Shown here: piece by piece, positions 34,898 to 43,791 of the stretch
How the letters are laid out: every line of letters begins with the position of its first letter
How positions within the stretch are numbered: position 1 is the stretch's first letter
Assembly: GCF_020866925.1 (NCBI RefSeq)
Contig: NZ_JAJGAK010000002.1
Span: 62,001-126,000 of the forward strand
DNA from: Noviluteimonas lactosilytica
GTDB lineage: Bacteria > Pseudomonadota > Gammaproteobacteria > Xanthomonadales > Xanthomonadaceae
Length of the DNA: 64,000 nt
Reading direction: 5' to 3'
Program-made: the position numbers and the translations under genes
Notes under the pieces: model-generated
The model's database searches: none
Seen by the model: the letters and a program-made list of their open reading frames with translations, nothing else
Told to the model about the DNA's origin: nothing

Positions 34898-36130
34898 TCA
34901 GGTGGAACGATGGCGCAGGACGTGCAAAACGTCATGGCACGCGCCCATCGTGTGGTAATCGGTCTTGCCGGCGGGGCTCTTTTCGTCGCCGTACTTTGCG
35001 TTGCGGCGATCGAGGATGCGATACCACGCGCCGTGTTCGTGATCGACGAAATACCGCCATGCGTAGGCCCATAACTTGTCGTACCACGCCCAGTCTCCGA
35101 GGCGCGCCGCCGTCGCGATGGATTCGGCCTGCACCCAGAAATACTTGTCGTCGTCGCAGACCCACGCGGGGCCTTCGACGCGCGCGCGGCCCGATGCGGC
35201 GTCGCGCAATCCTTCGAAGGCGAAGCCGTAATACATGCCGCCGTACTCGTTGTCCCAGGAATGGTCGAGCGCGATGTCGAACAGGCGACGCGCGGTCGGC
35301 GCCAGCCACTCGGCGTCGACATGGCGATCGAGGATCAGGAGCAGCTTCGCCCATTCGGTCTGGTGGCCCGGCTGGAACCCCCACGGGCGGAACAGGTGTT
35401 TGGGATCGTCGAGGTGGTACGTCCAGTCGACGTTCCAATCCACGTCGTAGTGTTCCCACACGAGGCCGCCGGCCTGCGCGGCCTGGCGCCGCGTCATGTG
35501 GTCGGCGAGCATCAGCGCACGATCGAGATAGCGACGTTCGCCGCTCGCTTCGTACGCCGCGAGCATCGCCTCGCACATGTGCATGTTGGCGTTCTGGCCG
35601 CGATAGCCGCTGAAATGCCAATGCGCGTCGGCTTCGTCCCGGTACAGGCCGAACTTCGGCTCCCAGTAGCGCTGCTCGAGCAGTTGCCAGGTCTCGTCCA
35701 TCCACGCGCGCGCTTCGTCGAAGCCGGCCTTCAGCGCAGTGGAATACGCGAGCAGCACGAACGCCACGCCGTAGCAGTGGTAGGTCTCGTCTTCGACGCG
35801 GCCGTCGCGGAGGGTCCACGCGTAGCCGCCCGTCGACGGGTTGCGATGCACATCGCGCAGGTACGCGAGCCCGTGGCGCACCGCATCGAGATATTCCGCC
35901 CGCAGCACGACGTCGTCGGCGAACTCGCGCGCGGCCATCGCGTAGTTGAAGACGAAGCGCGTGCTGCTCACGAGATGGCGATGGCCGCGGTCGTATACCG
36001 TGCCGTCGTCCTTGAAGTAATGGAAGAACCCGCCGGCCGGATCGATGCAGCGCGGGTGGTAGAAGGCCATCGTGTGCGCGATGTGGGTGCGCAGGAAGGC
36101 TTCCAAGCGGAAATCGGGGAGCGGGGTCAT
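34898..36130 (-). CDS. AGE family isomerase, probable D-mannose isomerase
   Basis: 410-aa alpha6/alpha6-barrel protein of the N-acylglucosamine 2-epimerase family. Active-site blocks include GHRHLVSSTRFVFNYAMAAR, SGYRGQNANMHMCEAMLAAY, FQPGHQTEWAKLLLILDRHV and DYHTMGACHDVLHVL, with the two catalytic-type histidines in QPGH and YHTMG. Context (mannosidases and a fructokinase-like kinase) favours mannose-to-fructose isomerisation over N-acetylglucosamine epimerisation. Its start overlaps the kinase stop (ATGA). Confidence 0.9.
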   Translation of the reverse strand: MTPLPDFRLEAFLRTHIAHTMAFYHPRCIDPAGGFFHYFKDDGTVYDRGHRHLVSSTRFVFNYAMAAREFADDVVLRAEYLDAVRHGLAYLRDVHRNPSTGGYAWTLRDGRVEDETYHCYGVAFVLLAYSTALKAGFDEARAWMDETWQLLEQRYWEPKFGLYRDEADAHWHFSGYRGQNANMHMCEAMLAAYEASGERRYLDRALMLADHMTRRQAAQAGGLVWEHYDVDWNVDWTYHLDDPKHLFRPWGFQPGHQTEWAKLLLILDRHVDAEWLAPTARRLFDIALDHSWDNEYGGMYYGFAFEGLRDAASGRARVEGPAWVCDDDKYFWVQAESIATAARLGDWAWYDKLWAYAWRYFVDHEHGAWYRILDRRNAKYGDEKSPAGKTDYHTMGACHDVLHVLRHRST

Positions 36131-37107
36131 GATGGTTCACCGAGCAATGCAATGACTTCGGCGTGGGTCGGCATCGCGGCGAATGCGCCCTGGCGCGTGA
36201 CCGCCAACGCGCCGACGGCGGCGCCGAATCGCAGCGCATCGGCGATGACCGCGGGGTCGGACACGAAAGCCGGGAACGTCGCGCCATCCACGCGTTGTTG
36301 CGCGAGGCGGAACAGCACACCGGCAACGAACGCATCGCCCGCCGCAGTCGTATCCACCGCGCGCACGCGGAACGACGGCACTTCGCCACGCGCGTCGCGC
36401 GTGCGCCACTGCAACGTCGCCGCGCCATCGGTGACGACCACGAGGCGTGCGTGTCCGTCGAGAATGCGCTGCACGACCGCCTCTTCGCCGCCCGGCATCT
36501 CCGCGGCGAGATATTCCAGCTCGCTGCGCGCCAGCTTCACCAGGTCCGCTTCCAGCAGCGCGCCCCAAAGACGCGGCCGTGGTTCCTCGCCTTCTGGCCA
36601 CAACGCGGGCCGCAAATTGAGATCGAGGCTGACGACGGCACCCGCTGCCCGCGCGCGCGACATCCCCTGCAGCGTCGCCTGCGCGATCGCAGCTTCGGTC
36701 ATGCTGTTGGAGCACACATGGAAGACGGCCGTGTCCGCGAACGACGCTTCATGGAAATGCGCGTCGCGAAACAACAGATCCGCGGCGGGCGGACGATAGA
36801 AACTGAAACTGCGCTCGCCATCGGCATCCAGTTGCACGAACGCCAGCGCGGTGTTCGCCCCATCGGTGCGGACGATGCGCGAGGTGTCCACGCCGGCGTC
36901 GCGCAAACTTTCCAGCAGGAAGTCGCCGAACATGTCGGTACCGAGCATGCCGACGAACTGCGTCTGCGCCCCGAGCCGCGCGGCCGCGACCGCGACGTTG
37001 GCCGGCGCACCGCCTGCGTACTGCAGGAACGCACGCGGCGCGTCCGGCGTGGCGCCGGGCTGCGCAAGGAAATCGATCAGCGCTTCGCCGAAACAGACGA
37101 TCTTCAT
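36127..37107 (-). CDS. PfkB family sugar kinase, probable fructokinase
   Basis: 326-aa ribokinase-fold kinase: MKIVCFGEALIDFLAQPG, YAGGAPANVAVAAARLG, TDMFGDFLLESLRDAGVDTS and the C-terminal anion-hole/catalytic block DTTAAGDAFVAGVLF (Ala where DTTGAGD has Gly; catalytic Asp kept). Expected product is fructose 6-phosphate. It overlaps the permease stop upstream and the isomerase start downstream by ATGA, so the three are translationally coupled. Confidence 0.9.
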   Translation of the reverse strand: MKIVCFGEALIDFLAQPGATPDAPRAFLQYAGGAPANVAVAAARLGAQTQFVGMLGTDMFGDFLLESLRDAGVDTSRIVRTDGANTALAFVQLDADGERSFSFYRPPAADLLFRDAHFHEASFADTAVFHVCSNSMTEAAIAQATLQGMSRARAAGAVVSLDLNLRPALWPEGEEPRPRLWGALLEADLVKLARSELEYLAAEMPGGEEAVVQRILDGHARLVVVTDGAATLQWRTRDARGEVPSFRVRAVDTTAAGDAFVAGVLFRLAQQRVDGATFPAFVSDPAVIADALRFGAAVGALAVTRQGAFAAMPTHAEVIALLGEPS

Positions 37108-38396
37108 GCGGGGTCGGCCATCCGCACGCGCGAACCGCGCAGGCCGTACCACACGATGTACGCATAGCAAAGCGCGGACACGACGAACGCATACTGCAGC
37201 GCACGGGTTTCGCCCTGCCCGGCTTGCAGTGCATCGACCAGCAGCCCCTGCAACGGCGGAATCACCGCGCCGCCGACGATCGCCATGACCAGCAGGCTCG
37301 CCGCCTTCTCCGTCATCGGGCCGAGGCGCTCGATCGCCAGGGTGAAGATCGTCGGGAACATGATCGAGTTGAACAGTCCCACCGCCACCACGCTCCAGGT
37401 CGCGACGCTTCCCGCGGTGCTCATCGTCACCAGCAGCAGCGCGATGTTGATCGCGGCGGCCGCGGGCAGCATGCGACGCGGGTTCGCGCGCAACAGCAAC
37501 AGCGCGCCGACGAACCGGCCGATCATCGCGGCGAGGTGATAGAACGACAGGTACGCCGATGCGGCCTCGTTCGACATGTTGCCGATCTCCGGCCGCGAGA
37601 CATACGTCACCATGAAATGCGCGACGGTCACTTCGACGCCCACGTAGAAGAAGATTGCGAGCACGCCCCAGCGCACGTGCGGCAGCGCGAGCAGTTCGGC
37701 GAAGGTGTGGCGGCGGGCGTCGGCCTGCTCCGTGGCTTCGGTCAGCGGCGGCATGCGGAACAGATACACCGCCAGCGCGAGCACGAGCAGCGCAACCGCG
37801 ACGCCGACGTACAACGGCTGCACCGTCGACGCGCGCTCCGCGGCAGGCAGCGCCGCGAGTTGTTCGGCGCTGAGCAGCGTCGCGCTGAAGATCAGCACGC
37901 CCGCGACGTAGGGCCCCACGGTGTGTCCCAGCGAGTTCACCGCCTGCGCGAAGTTCAACCGGCTCGCGGCGCGTTCCGGCGCGCCGAGCAAGCTGACGTA
38001 GGGATTCGCCGAGACCTGCAGCAGCACGATGCCGGTCGCGAGGATGAACAACGCCGGCAGGAACAGGTTGAACGACCCCATCCGCGCCGCGGGAAGGATC
38101 AACAACGCGCCCGCGCCGGCGACGAGCAGCCCGACCACGATGCCCATCTTGAACCCGAGCCTGCCGACGACCTTGCCCGCGGGCACGGCCATCACGAAGT
38201 ACGCCCCGAAGAACGCCGAATCCAGCAACATCGAGCGCGCGTGCGTCAGTTCGAACACCGATTGCAGGTGCGGGATCAGCACGCCGTTGAGCTCGGTGAT
38301 GAAGCCCCACATGAAGAAGATCGCCGTCATCGCCACCAGCGCGACGCGCGTGTTCGCGGCCGGTGCGGCGCGTGACGCGACCAACGGTGTGCTCAT
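37104..38396 (-). CDS. FucP-type sugar:proton symporter (MFS)
   Basis: 430-aa permease with about 12 membrane helices, of the fucose/glucose-galactose MFS group: FFMWGFITELNGVLIPHLQ, DSAFFGAYFVMAVPAGKV, QVSANPYVSLLGAPERAASR, LNFAQAVNSLGHTVGPY. The start MSTPLVASR follows AGGAACCCGGC; an ATG five codons upstream is less well placed. It is the first gene of the operon and divergent from the GH92 gene across 99 bp. Mannose import is inferred from the neighbours. Confidence 0.92.
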   Translation of the reverse strand: MSTPLVASRAAPAANTRVALVAMTAIFFMWGFITELNGVLIPHLQSVFELTHARSMLLDSAFFGAYFVMAVPAGKVVGRLGFKMGIVVGLLVAGAGALLILPAARMGSFNLFLPALFILATGIVLLQVSANPYVSLLGAPERAASRLNFAQAVNSLGHTVGPYVAGVLIFSATLLSAEQLAALPAAERASTVQPLYVGVAVALLVLALAVYLFRMPPLTEATEQADARRHTFAELLALPHVRWGVLAIFFYVGVEVTVAHFMVTYVSRPEIGNMSNEAASAYLSFYHLAAMIGRFVGALLLLRANPRRMLPAAAAINIALLLVTMSTAGSVATWSVVAVGLFNSIMFPTIFTLAIERLGPMTEKAASLLVMAIVGGAVIPPLQGLLVDALQAGQGETRALQYAFVVSALCYAYIVWYGLRGSRVRMADPA

Positions 38397-38495
38397 GCCG
38401 GGTTCCTGCACGGGGGGTTGACGGACTGCATCACAGGCGGGCGAACAATGCTAGTTTGCGCGCTTTGGCGTGATCCGAAACCGGAAGGAATGCAC

Positions 38496-40841
38496 ATGAC
38501 GAGAACGGCCGGCCTGTTGTTGGCGGGGTGCGCAATGGCTTGCAGCGCGATGCCGGGCGGGGCGTTGGCGGCATCGGCGACGCGGGGCGCGGCGGCATAC
38601 GCAGCCGTCGACCCCTTCATCGGCACAGGCGGCGAAGGCCACACCTTCCCCGGCGCGGTCGTGCCGTTCGGCATGATCCAGCTCAGCCCGGACACGCAGA
38701 TCAAGTCGCGCAAGGAAGGCTACGGTTGGGCGGCGGGCTATCGTCATGACGACAGCACCATCGTCGGCTTCTCGCACACGCACTTCTCCGGCACGGGCCA
38801 CTCCGACCTCGGCGACGTGCTCGTCATGCCGATCGCGGGCGAAGTGAAGCTCGAACGCGGCGACGTCGACAAGCCCGGCAGCGGCTACACGTCGCGCTTC
38901 AGGCACGACGGCGAAATCGCACAGCCCGGTTACTATGCGGTGACGCTCGACGACTACGACATCCGCGCCGAACTCACTGCGAGCGCGCGTGTCGGCGTGC
39001 ATCGCTACACCTTCCCGAAGGGCAAGCCCGCGCACGTGCTCGTCGATCTGCGCACGAGCATGTACGACTATCCGGGCAAGGTGCAGTGGTCGCGGCTGCG
39101 GTTGCATCCCGATGGCACGCTCACCGGTTTTCGCGAAACGCGCGGCTGGGCGCCGGGGCGCCAGTTGTACTTCGCGATGCGCTTCTCGCGGCCGGTCAGC
39201 GGCCATCAATTCCACGACACCGAACAGGACGTGCCCTACAAGGGTTTCCCGCCGCCGGGCAGCAACGACCCGCGCCAGCGTGCGCAGATCGAAGGACGCC
39301 AGTTGGTCGGCGCGCTCGACTTCGCCGACGCGTCGGGGCAGCCCCTGGTGGTGAAGGTGTCGATCTCGCCGGTCGGCGAAGACAGCGCCGTCGCCAATCT
39401 CGACGCCGAGATGAAGGACTGGGATTTCGATCGCGTGCGCGCGGATGCGAAGGCGCAATGGAGCGAGGCGCTCGGTGCGATCGATGTCGATGCACCCGAG
39501 CCGATGCGGCGCAGCTTCTATACCGCGCTCTACCACGCCTTCATGGGCCCAAGCCTGTTCATGGACAGCGACGGCCGTTATCGCGGACCCGACAACGCCG
39601 TGCACAAGGCGGAGGGCTTCACGAACTATTCGACCTTCTCGCTGTGGGACACCTATCGCGCGCTGCATCCGCTGCTCACGCTCGTGCAACCGGCACGGCG
39701 CAACAACGACTTCATCCGCTCGCTGATCGCCGCGCAACGCGTGAGCCCGTACGGCGTCCTGCCGATCTGGGCGTTCCATGGCCAGGAGACGTGGTGCATG
39801 ATCGGTTACCACGCGGTGCCGGTGATCGCCGACGCGTACATGAAAGGCATCCGCGACTACGACGCCGACGCGGCGTTGAACGCGATGGTGGCCAGCGCCA
39901 GCTACGGACCCTACGACGGCATCGCGCAATACATGGAACTCGGCTACGTGCCGATCGACGAAGAAGGCGAAGCGGCGTCGAAGACGCTCGAGTACGCCTT
40001 CGACGACTGGACCATCGCGCGCGTGGCCGAATCGATGGGGCGCAAGGACGTCGCGGCGACATTCCGGAAGCGCGCAGCGAACTGGCGTAACGCGTTCGAT
40101 CCGGAGACGGGGTTCATGCGCGCGCGCAAGCGCGACGGCAGTTTCCGCGAGCCCTTCGACGCGACCGCCAGCGGGTACGGGTCCGATTACACCGAAGGCA
40201 ATGCGTGGCAGTACTCGTGGTACGTGCCGCACGACGTGGCCGGCCTCGCGCAGGCGCACGGCGGCGCGGACAAGTTGCTGGCGAAGCTCGACGCGGTGTT
40301 CGACGCGAAGGTCGACCCGAAGACCTTCGAGCACATGGAAGACATCACCGGCCTGATCGGCTGGTACGCGCACGGCAACGAACCGAGCCACCATGTCGCG
40401 TACCTGTACTCCGCGGCGGGCCAGCCCTGGCGCACGCAGCAGCGCCTCGGCCCGATCATGGCGAGCCAATACTCGCCGCGACCGGATGGCCTGTCGGGCA
40501 ACGACGACCTCGGCCAGATGTCGGCGTGGTACGTGTTCACCGCGCTCGGGTTCTATCCGATCGCGCCGGGCAGCAACGAGTACATCATCGGCCGCCCCTT
40601 CCTGCCGCGCGCAACGTTGAACCTGCCCAACGGCAAGCAGTTCACCGTGATCGCCGAAGGACTCGACGACGCGCACCACTACATCGGCAGCGCGACGCTC
40701 AACGGAACGCCGCTCGATCGCGCGTTCCTCCGCCACGAAGACATCGTGGCCGGCGGCGAGTTGCGCTTCACGATGCAGGCGGAACCGAACATGGCGTGGC
40801 CGGGGGCGAACGCAGCGCAGCCGTATTCGATGTCGCGATGA
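38496..40841 (+). CDS. GH92 family alpha-mannosidase, exported
   Basis: 781-aa calcium-dependent exo-alpha-mannosidase. The start MTRTAGLLLAGCAMACS is chosen because GGAAGGA lies 7 bases upstream. LLAGC could be a lipobox, but cleavage after GGALA is also plausible. Family blocks are VDPFIGTGGEGHTFPGAVVP, GMIQLSPDT, FSHTHFSGTGHSDLGDVL, WAFHGQETWCMIGYHAVP, GNAWQYSWYVPHDV and GNDDLGQMSAWYVFTALGFY (putative catalytic Asp near residue 668). It probably releases mannose from alpha-mannosides in the periplasm or at the surface, feeding the divergent permease operon. Confidence 0.95.
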   Translation: MTRTAGLLLAGCAMACSAMPGGALAASATRGAAAYAAVDPFIGTGGEGHTFPGAVVPFGMIQLSPDTQIKSRKEGYGWAAGYRHDDSTIVGFSHTHFSGTGHSDLGDVLVMPIAGEVKLERGDVDKPGSGYTSRFRHDGEIAQPGYYAVTLDDYDIRAELTASARVGVHRYTFPKGKPAHVLVDLRTSMYDYPGKVQWSRLRLHPDGTLTGFRETRGWAPGRQLYFAMRFSRPVSGHQFHDTEQDVPYKGFPPPGSNDPRQRAQIEGRQLVGALDFADASGQPLVVKVSISPVGEDSAVANLDAEMKDWDFDRVRADAKAQWSEALGAIDVDAPEPMRRSFYTALYHAFMGPSLFMDSDGRYRGPDNAVHKAEGFTNYSTFSLWDTYRALHPLLTLVQPARRNNDFIRSLIAAQRVSPYGVLPIWAFHGQETWCMIGYHAVPVIADAYMKGIRDYDADAALNAMVASASYGPYDGIAQYMELGYVPIDEEGEAASKTLEYAFDDWTIARVAESMGRKDVAATFRKRAANWRNAFDPETGFMRARKRDGSFREPFDATASGYGSDYTEGNAWQYSWYVPHDVAGLAQAHGGADKLLAKLDAVFDAKVDPKTFEHMEDITGLIGWYAHGNEPSHHVAYLYSAAGQPWRTQQRLGPIMASQYSPRPDGLSGNDDLGQMSAWYVFTALGFYPIAPGSNEYIIGRPFLPRATLNLPNGKQFTVIAEGLDDAHHYIGSATLNGTPLDRAFLRHEDIVAGGELRFTMQAEPNMAWPGANAAQPYSMSR

Positions 40842-40874
40842 TGCGCGCGTGATTCGGTGCTGACGGGGCGCGAG

Positions 40875-41603
40875 TCAGCGCCCCGCACCCAGCAGGTCCC
40901 GCAATCGTGCCGCGTCTTCGACGGCATGCGAGTGCGCGGTGTTGTCGAAGATGCACCAGGCCGGCCGGCGTGCGCGGTCGCTGTCGACGAGCGCCTGCGC
41001 GAACGCTTCCAGGCGCGTGTCGTCGTAGGCGCTGTAGTACATCCGCGGCGACCCGTGCAGGCGGAAGTAGCGCCAGCGGCCTGCTTCGCCCGGCATGCCC
41101 GCGCCTTCGGGCACGGGTGGATCCGCCGCCACGCGCGCGATGTCGAATCGTTGCCACAGCGCATCGGCGCGCGCTCCGAACCAACTGCCGTGCCGCGGTT
41201 CGCAAGCGATCGGCACCTCGAACACCGTGCGCAGGTTGCGGAAGAAGGCACCGGCCACGCGCGCATCGAATTCCAGCGACGGCGGCAATTGCACGAGCAC
41301 GCCGCCGAGCTTCGACCGCAGTCCCGCGATCTCGTTTGCGAACGCACGGAGCAACGGACCTGTCCGCACGAGCCGTGCTTCGTGCGTGATCGTCTTCGGC
41401 AACTTGACCGAGAAGCGAAACGTGCGCGGGACCGCGCCGGCCCAGCGCACGAAGGTGCCCGGCCGATGCGCGCGATGGAAGGTCGAGTTCACTTCCACGA
41501 CGGCAAACCGCGTCGCGTATCGGGCCAGCGTGGACGCGCCATCGCCGAACAATCCGGCCTGCCGCGCCGCAATGGCCCATCCCGCGCAACCGATGCGGAT
41601 CAT
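40875..41603 (-). CDS. DUF72 family protein (YecE-like TIM barrel)
   Basis: 242-aa protein: MIRIGCAGWAI, FAVVEVNSTFHRAHRPGTFV, FSVKLPKTITHEARL, LGGVLVQLPPSLEFDA and RWRYFRLHGSPRMYYSAYDD. These are the standard DUF72 blocks; the biochemical role is unknown. The start overlaps the stop of the preceding small gene (ATGA). Longer upstream frames do not match the family. Confidence 0.9.
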   Translation of the reverse strand: MIRIGCAGWAIAARQAGLFGDGASTLARYATRFAVVEVNSTFHRAHRPGTFVRWAGAVPRTFRFSVKLPKTITHEARLVRTGPLLRAFANEIAGLRSKLGGVLVQLPPSLEFDARVAGAFFRNLRTVFEVPIACEPRHGSWFGARADALWQRFDIARVAADPPVPEGAGMPGEAGRWRYFRLHGSPRMYYSAYDDTRLEAFAQALVDSDRARRPAWCIFDNTAHSHAVEDAARLRDLLGAGR

Positions 41604-41881
41604 GCATCGACCTTGAGTTCGTACCATTGCGCGTATGGCGTGTTCTTGACCATGTGCCGGTTGTAATCGCTGGCGCCATCGGTCCACCACACGGGACCGC
41701 GCTCGCCCAGCGCGACCTTGGCCGCCTGCACGGCGTCACGGGCCTTGCGCAGCGAGACCGGATCGTTGCTGCGAAGCGCCGCCTTGACGTCGCGGCGCGC
41801 GTGCATGAGTTGCTGGACCAGCGCGTCGCGCGTGGACGCAGGCAGCGCGGGATTGGCCGCCCGCCACAAGCGGCCGCGCAC
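41600..41881 (-). CDS. small conserved protein upstream of DUF72
   Basis: 93-aa protein with a C-terminal block common to this family, GERGPVWWTDGASDYNRHMV. The annotated start is a GTG, but family-like sequence TLTPDGRYLIV continues in frame upstream of it to a TGA at 41915-41917, with no ATG, GTG or TTG in between. The true start may be non-standard (ATC) or depend on coupling with the upstream gene, whose stop is at 41918. Function unknown. Confidence 0.75.
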   Translation of the reverse strand: MRGRLWRAANPALPASTRDALVQQLMHARRDVKAALRSNDPVSLRKARDAVQAAKVALGERGPVWWTDGASDYNRHMVKNTPYAQWYELKVDA

Positions 41882-41917
41882 GATGAGATAACGACCATCC
41901 GGCGTGAGCGTGGCGAT

Positions 41918-42472
41918 TCAATGCCCTCCTTCGCGCGAGCGCTCACCCAGCACGGGATCGACCTGCGCGCGCACCCGCAGGGCGCTCCGGAATTCCATCA
42001 TCGCCGGGACAACCACGAGGACGATCGCAGGCAGCAAAATCGCGATCCAGGTCCACGCGGGCAATGCGGGTGTGCGCAGCGTCAATCCCGGTTCGCCATG
42101 CACGGGCCAGGCGGTCCATGCGATCCATCCGAATGCGATGAAAGGCGCCATGTCGAGAACGCTGTGCAGGTGCTGTTCGATGGGCGACACCACGCGGCGC
42201 CTGGCGAATGCGATGCGCGTGTCCCGGTAGCCGACGACCGCATGCACCACGACGCATGCCGCCATCATCAGCAACGCATCGCGCCCGACCTCGAAGGCGA
42301 GCCAGACGAAGATCGCCCCGCCAAGCAACGCGAGTTGCAACAGGTGCGCGAACGACTCCGCGACGCCGGAGGTACGCGGCAGGTCGGTGCGCCGATGGCA
42401 CGCGAAGTCGCCCGTGCCGGCCAGCAACCAGATGAGATAGCCGCAATACGCGAGCATCGCCTGCAAGTCCAT
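41918..42472 (-). CDS. membrane protein of unknown function
   Basis: 184-aa protein with four to five predicted membrane segments: MDLQAMLAYCGYLIWLLAG, LLQLALLGGAIFVWLAFEVG, ALLMMAACVVVHAVVGY, FIAFGWIAWTAW and TWIAILLPAIVLVVVPAMM. The motif TGDFACHRRTDLPRTSGVAE and the histidines near SPIEQHLHSVLDM could bind metal or heme, but I do not recognise the family. It is the first of three tightly packed minus-strand genes ending with DUF72. Confidence 0.8.
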   Translation of the reverse strand: MDLQAMLAYCGYLIWLLAGTGDFACHRRTDLPRTSGVAESFAHLLQLALLGGAIFVWLAFEVGRDALLMMAACVVVHAVVGYRDTRIAFARRRVVSPIEQHLHSVLDMAPFIAFGWIAWTAWPVHGEPGLTLRTPALPAWTWIAILLPAIVLVVVPAMMEFRSALRVRAQVDPVLGERSREGGH

Positions 42473-42541
42473 GACGACCGGACTTGTAACCTCCGGCGCT
42501 CGCAATGCGCGTGAATGCCCTCGCCCGTCGGCAAGACCGGA

Positions 42542-43684
42542 TCACCCGACGGGCTCGGCCTCCGGGAATTTCCATCCGCCCGACAACACTTCCGCGCGCG
42601 GCCGATACAGGCGCACCAGGTAATTCCATCCCGGCGTGATCGGCAGGCAGTTGGGCACGTTGCCGTCGCAGCCGCCGAACTGGATGGTCACGCTGCCGTC
42701 GTCGCCCTTCTTCGCGGTGATGTTGTTGAACGAGTACGCGTTCTGCGCGTTCTGCTGGAAGAACCCCTTCGCGTCGTACACGGTCACCGACCAGAAACCG
42801 TCGACCGGCACATCCTTCACCACGAGGCGATGCACGGTGTTGCCGTCGTTGCGTTGCGGCGTGAAATTCAGGTACGTCGCGTCCTTCTCCGGGTTGCCGC
42901 CCCACGCGGTGCCGACGCCGATGAGGCGACGCACGGGCTCGACTTCTGCCTTCGTGCCGAACATGCGGTTCTTGTCGGGCAGCGTGTCGCCGAGCACGGT
43001 CAGCGCATCGGTGATCCTGCCGAGCGACGCCTTGTCCCATTTCGGCACGTCGAACGCGCCCGGGCCGCCGGGTTGTTCGACGACGACCGCGTCCTGCAGC
43101 GCGTGCACCTTCCCGACGTCGTCCTTCGCATTCGGGTCGACGAGCATGCGCAGCGCAGCCATCGCGTAGCGCGTGCCGATGTCCTGCCTGGTGAGCGTGT
43201 ACTTGCCCGGCTTGTAGGCGACCAGGTGCGTGTACTGGTCTTCGTCGAAGACCTGCATCGACATGAAGCGATCGCCGGTATCGGGCAACGTGATCGTCAC
43301 CGGGCCCGCGTCGAGGTCGAACACTGCGCTGGAATACAGCGTGTCGCGGTTCTGGCGCACGACGACCTGGTTGTCGAGCGGCGTGAGTTCGCGGTTGTGA
43401 TGGAACTTGCCCAAGCCGCCCTGCTGCACGATGGTGCCGAACGCGACGTCGGTGGCGGCGCGGCCGAAGTTGTCGGCGGTGACGGGGGTGCTGCCGGGTT
43501 CGGGTTGCGTCGCTTGCGCCGCGGGCGAGGCCGCCGAGGGCGAAGTCGCAGCGATCGTGGCCGCTGCGGGCCCGGCCGCAGTCGCGGATGTCGCGGCGGA
43601 TTCGGTCGGCGCTCCATCCGCGCCCCGATCCGTGCAACCGCACACCAGCATGGCGCCCAGCATCACTGTCGTCGCGCGCTTCAT
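42542..43684 (-). CDS. DUF1254/DUF1214 domain lipoprotein
   Basis: 380-aa protein starting MKRATTVMLGAMLVCGC, a lipoprotein signal with Cys at about 17, then an Ala/Thr/Pro-rich linker. Conserved DUF1254 text includes LTPLDNQVVVRQNRDTLYSS and FMSMQVFDEDQYTHLV; the C-terminal DUF1214 region has GFWSVTVYDAKGFFQQN and WNYLVRLYRPRAEVLSG. The function of the family is unknown; it is often periplasmic or anchored in the outer membrane. Confidence 0.9.
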   Translation of the reverse strand: MKRATTVMLGAMLVCGCTDRGADGAPTESAATSATAAGPAAATIAATSPSAASPAAQATQPEPGSTPVTADNFGRAATDVAFGTIVQQGGLGKFHHNRELTPLDNQVVVRQNRDTLYSSAVFDLDAGPVTITLPDTGDRFMSMQVFDEDQYTHLVAYKPGKYTLTRQDIGTRYAMAALRMLVDPNAKDDVGKVHALQDAVVVEQPGGPGAFDVPKWDKASLGRITDALTVLGDTLPDKNRMFGTKAEVEPVRRLIGVGTAWGGNPEKDATYLNFTPQRNDGNTVHRLVVKDVPVDGFWSVTVYDAKGFFQQNAQNAYSFNNITAKKGDDGSVTIQFGGCDGNVPNCLPITPGWNYLVRLYRPRAEVLSGGWKFPEAEPVG

Positions 43685-43791
43685 GGCATCGCCTCCGCCT
43701 CGTGTCGGCTCGGACGATGCCCGCGGCAAGGCCGCGGGACTACCGTAGTTTTACTGGCCGGCGACCCGGATTTCTTCGGGCGGGCGGCGTG

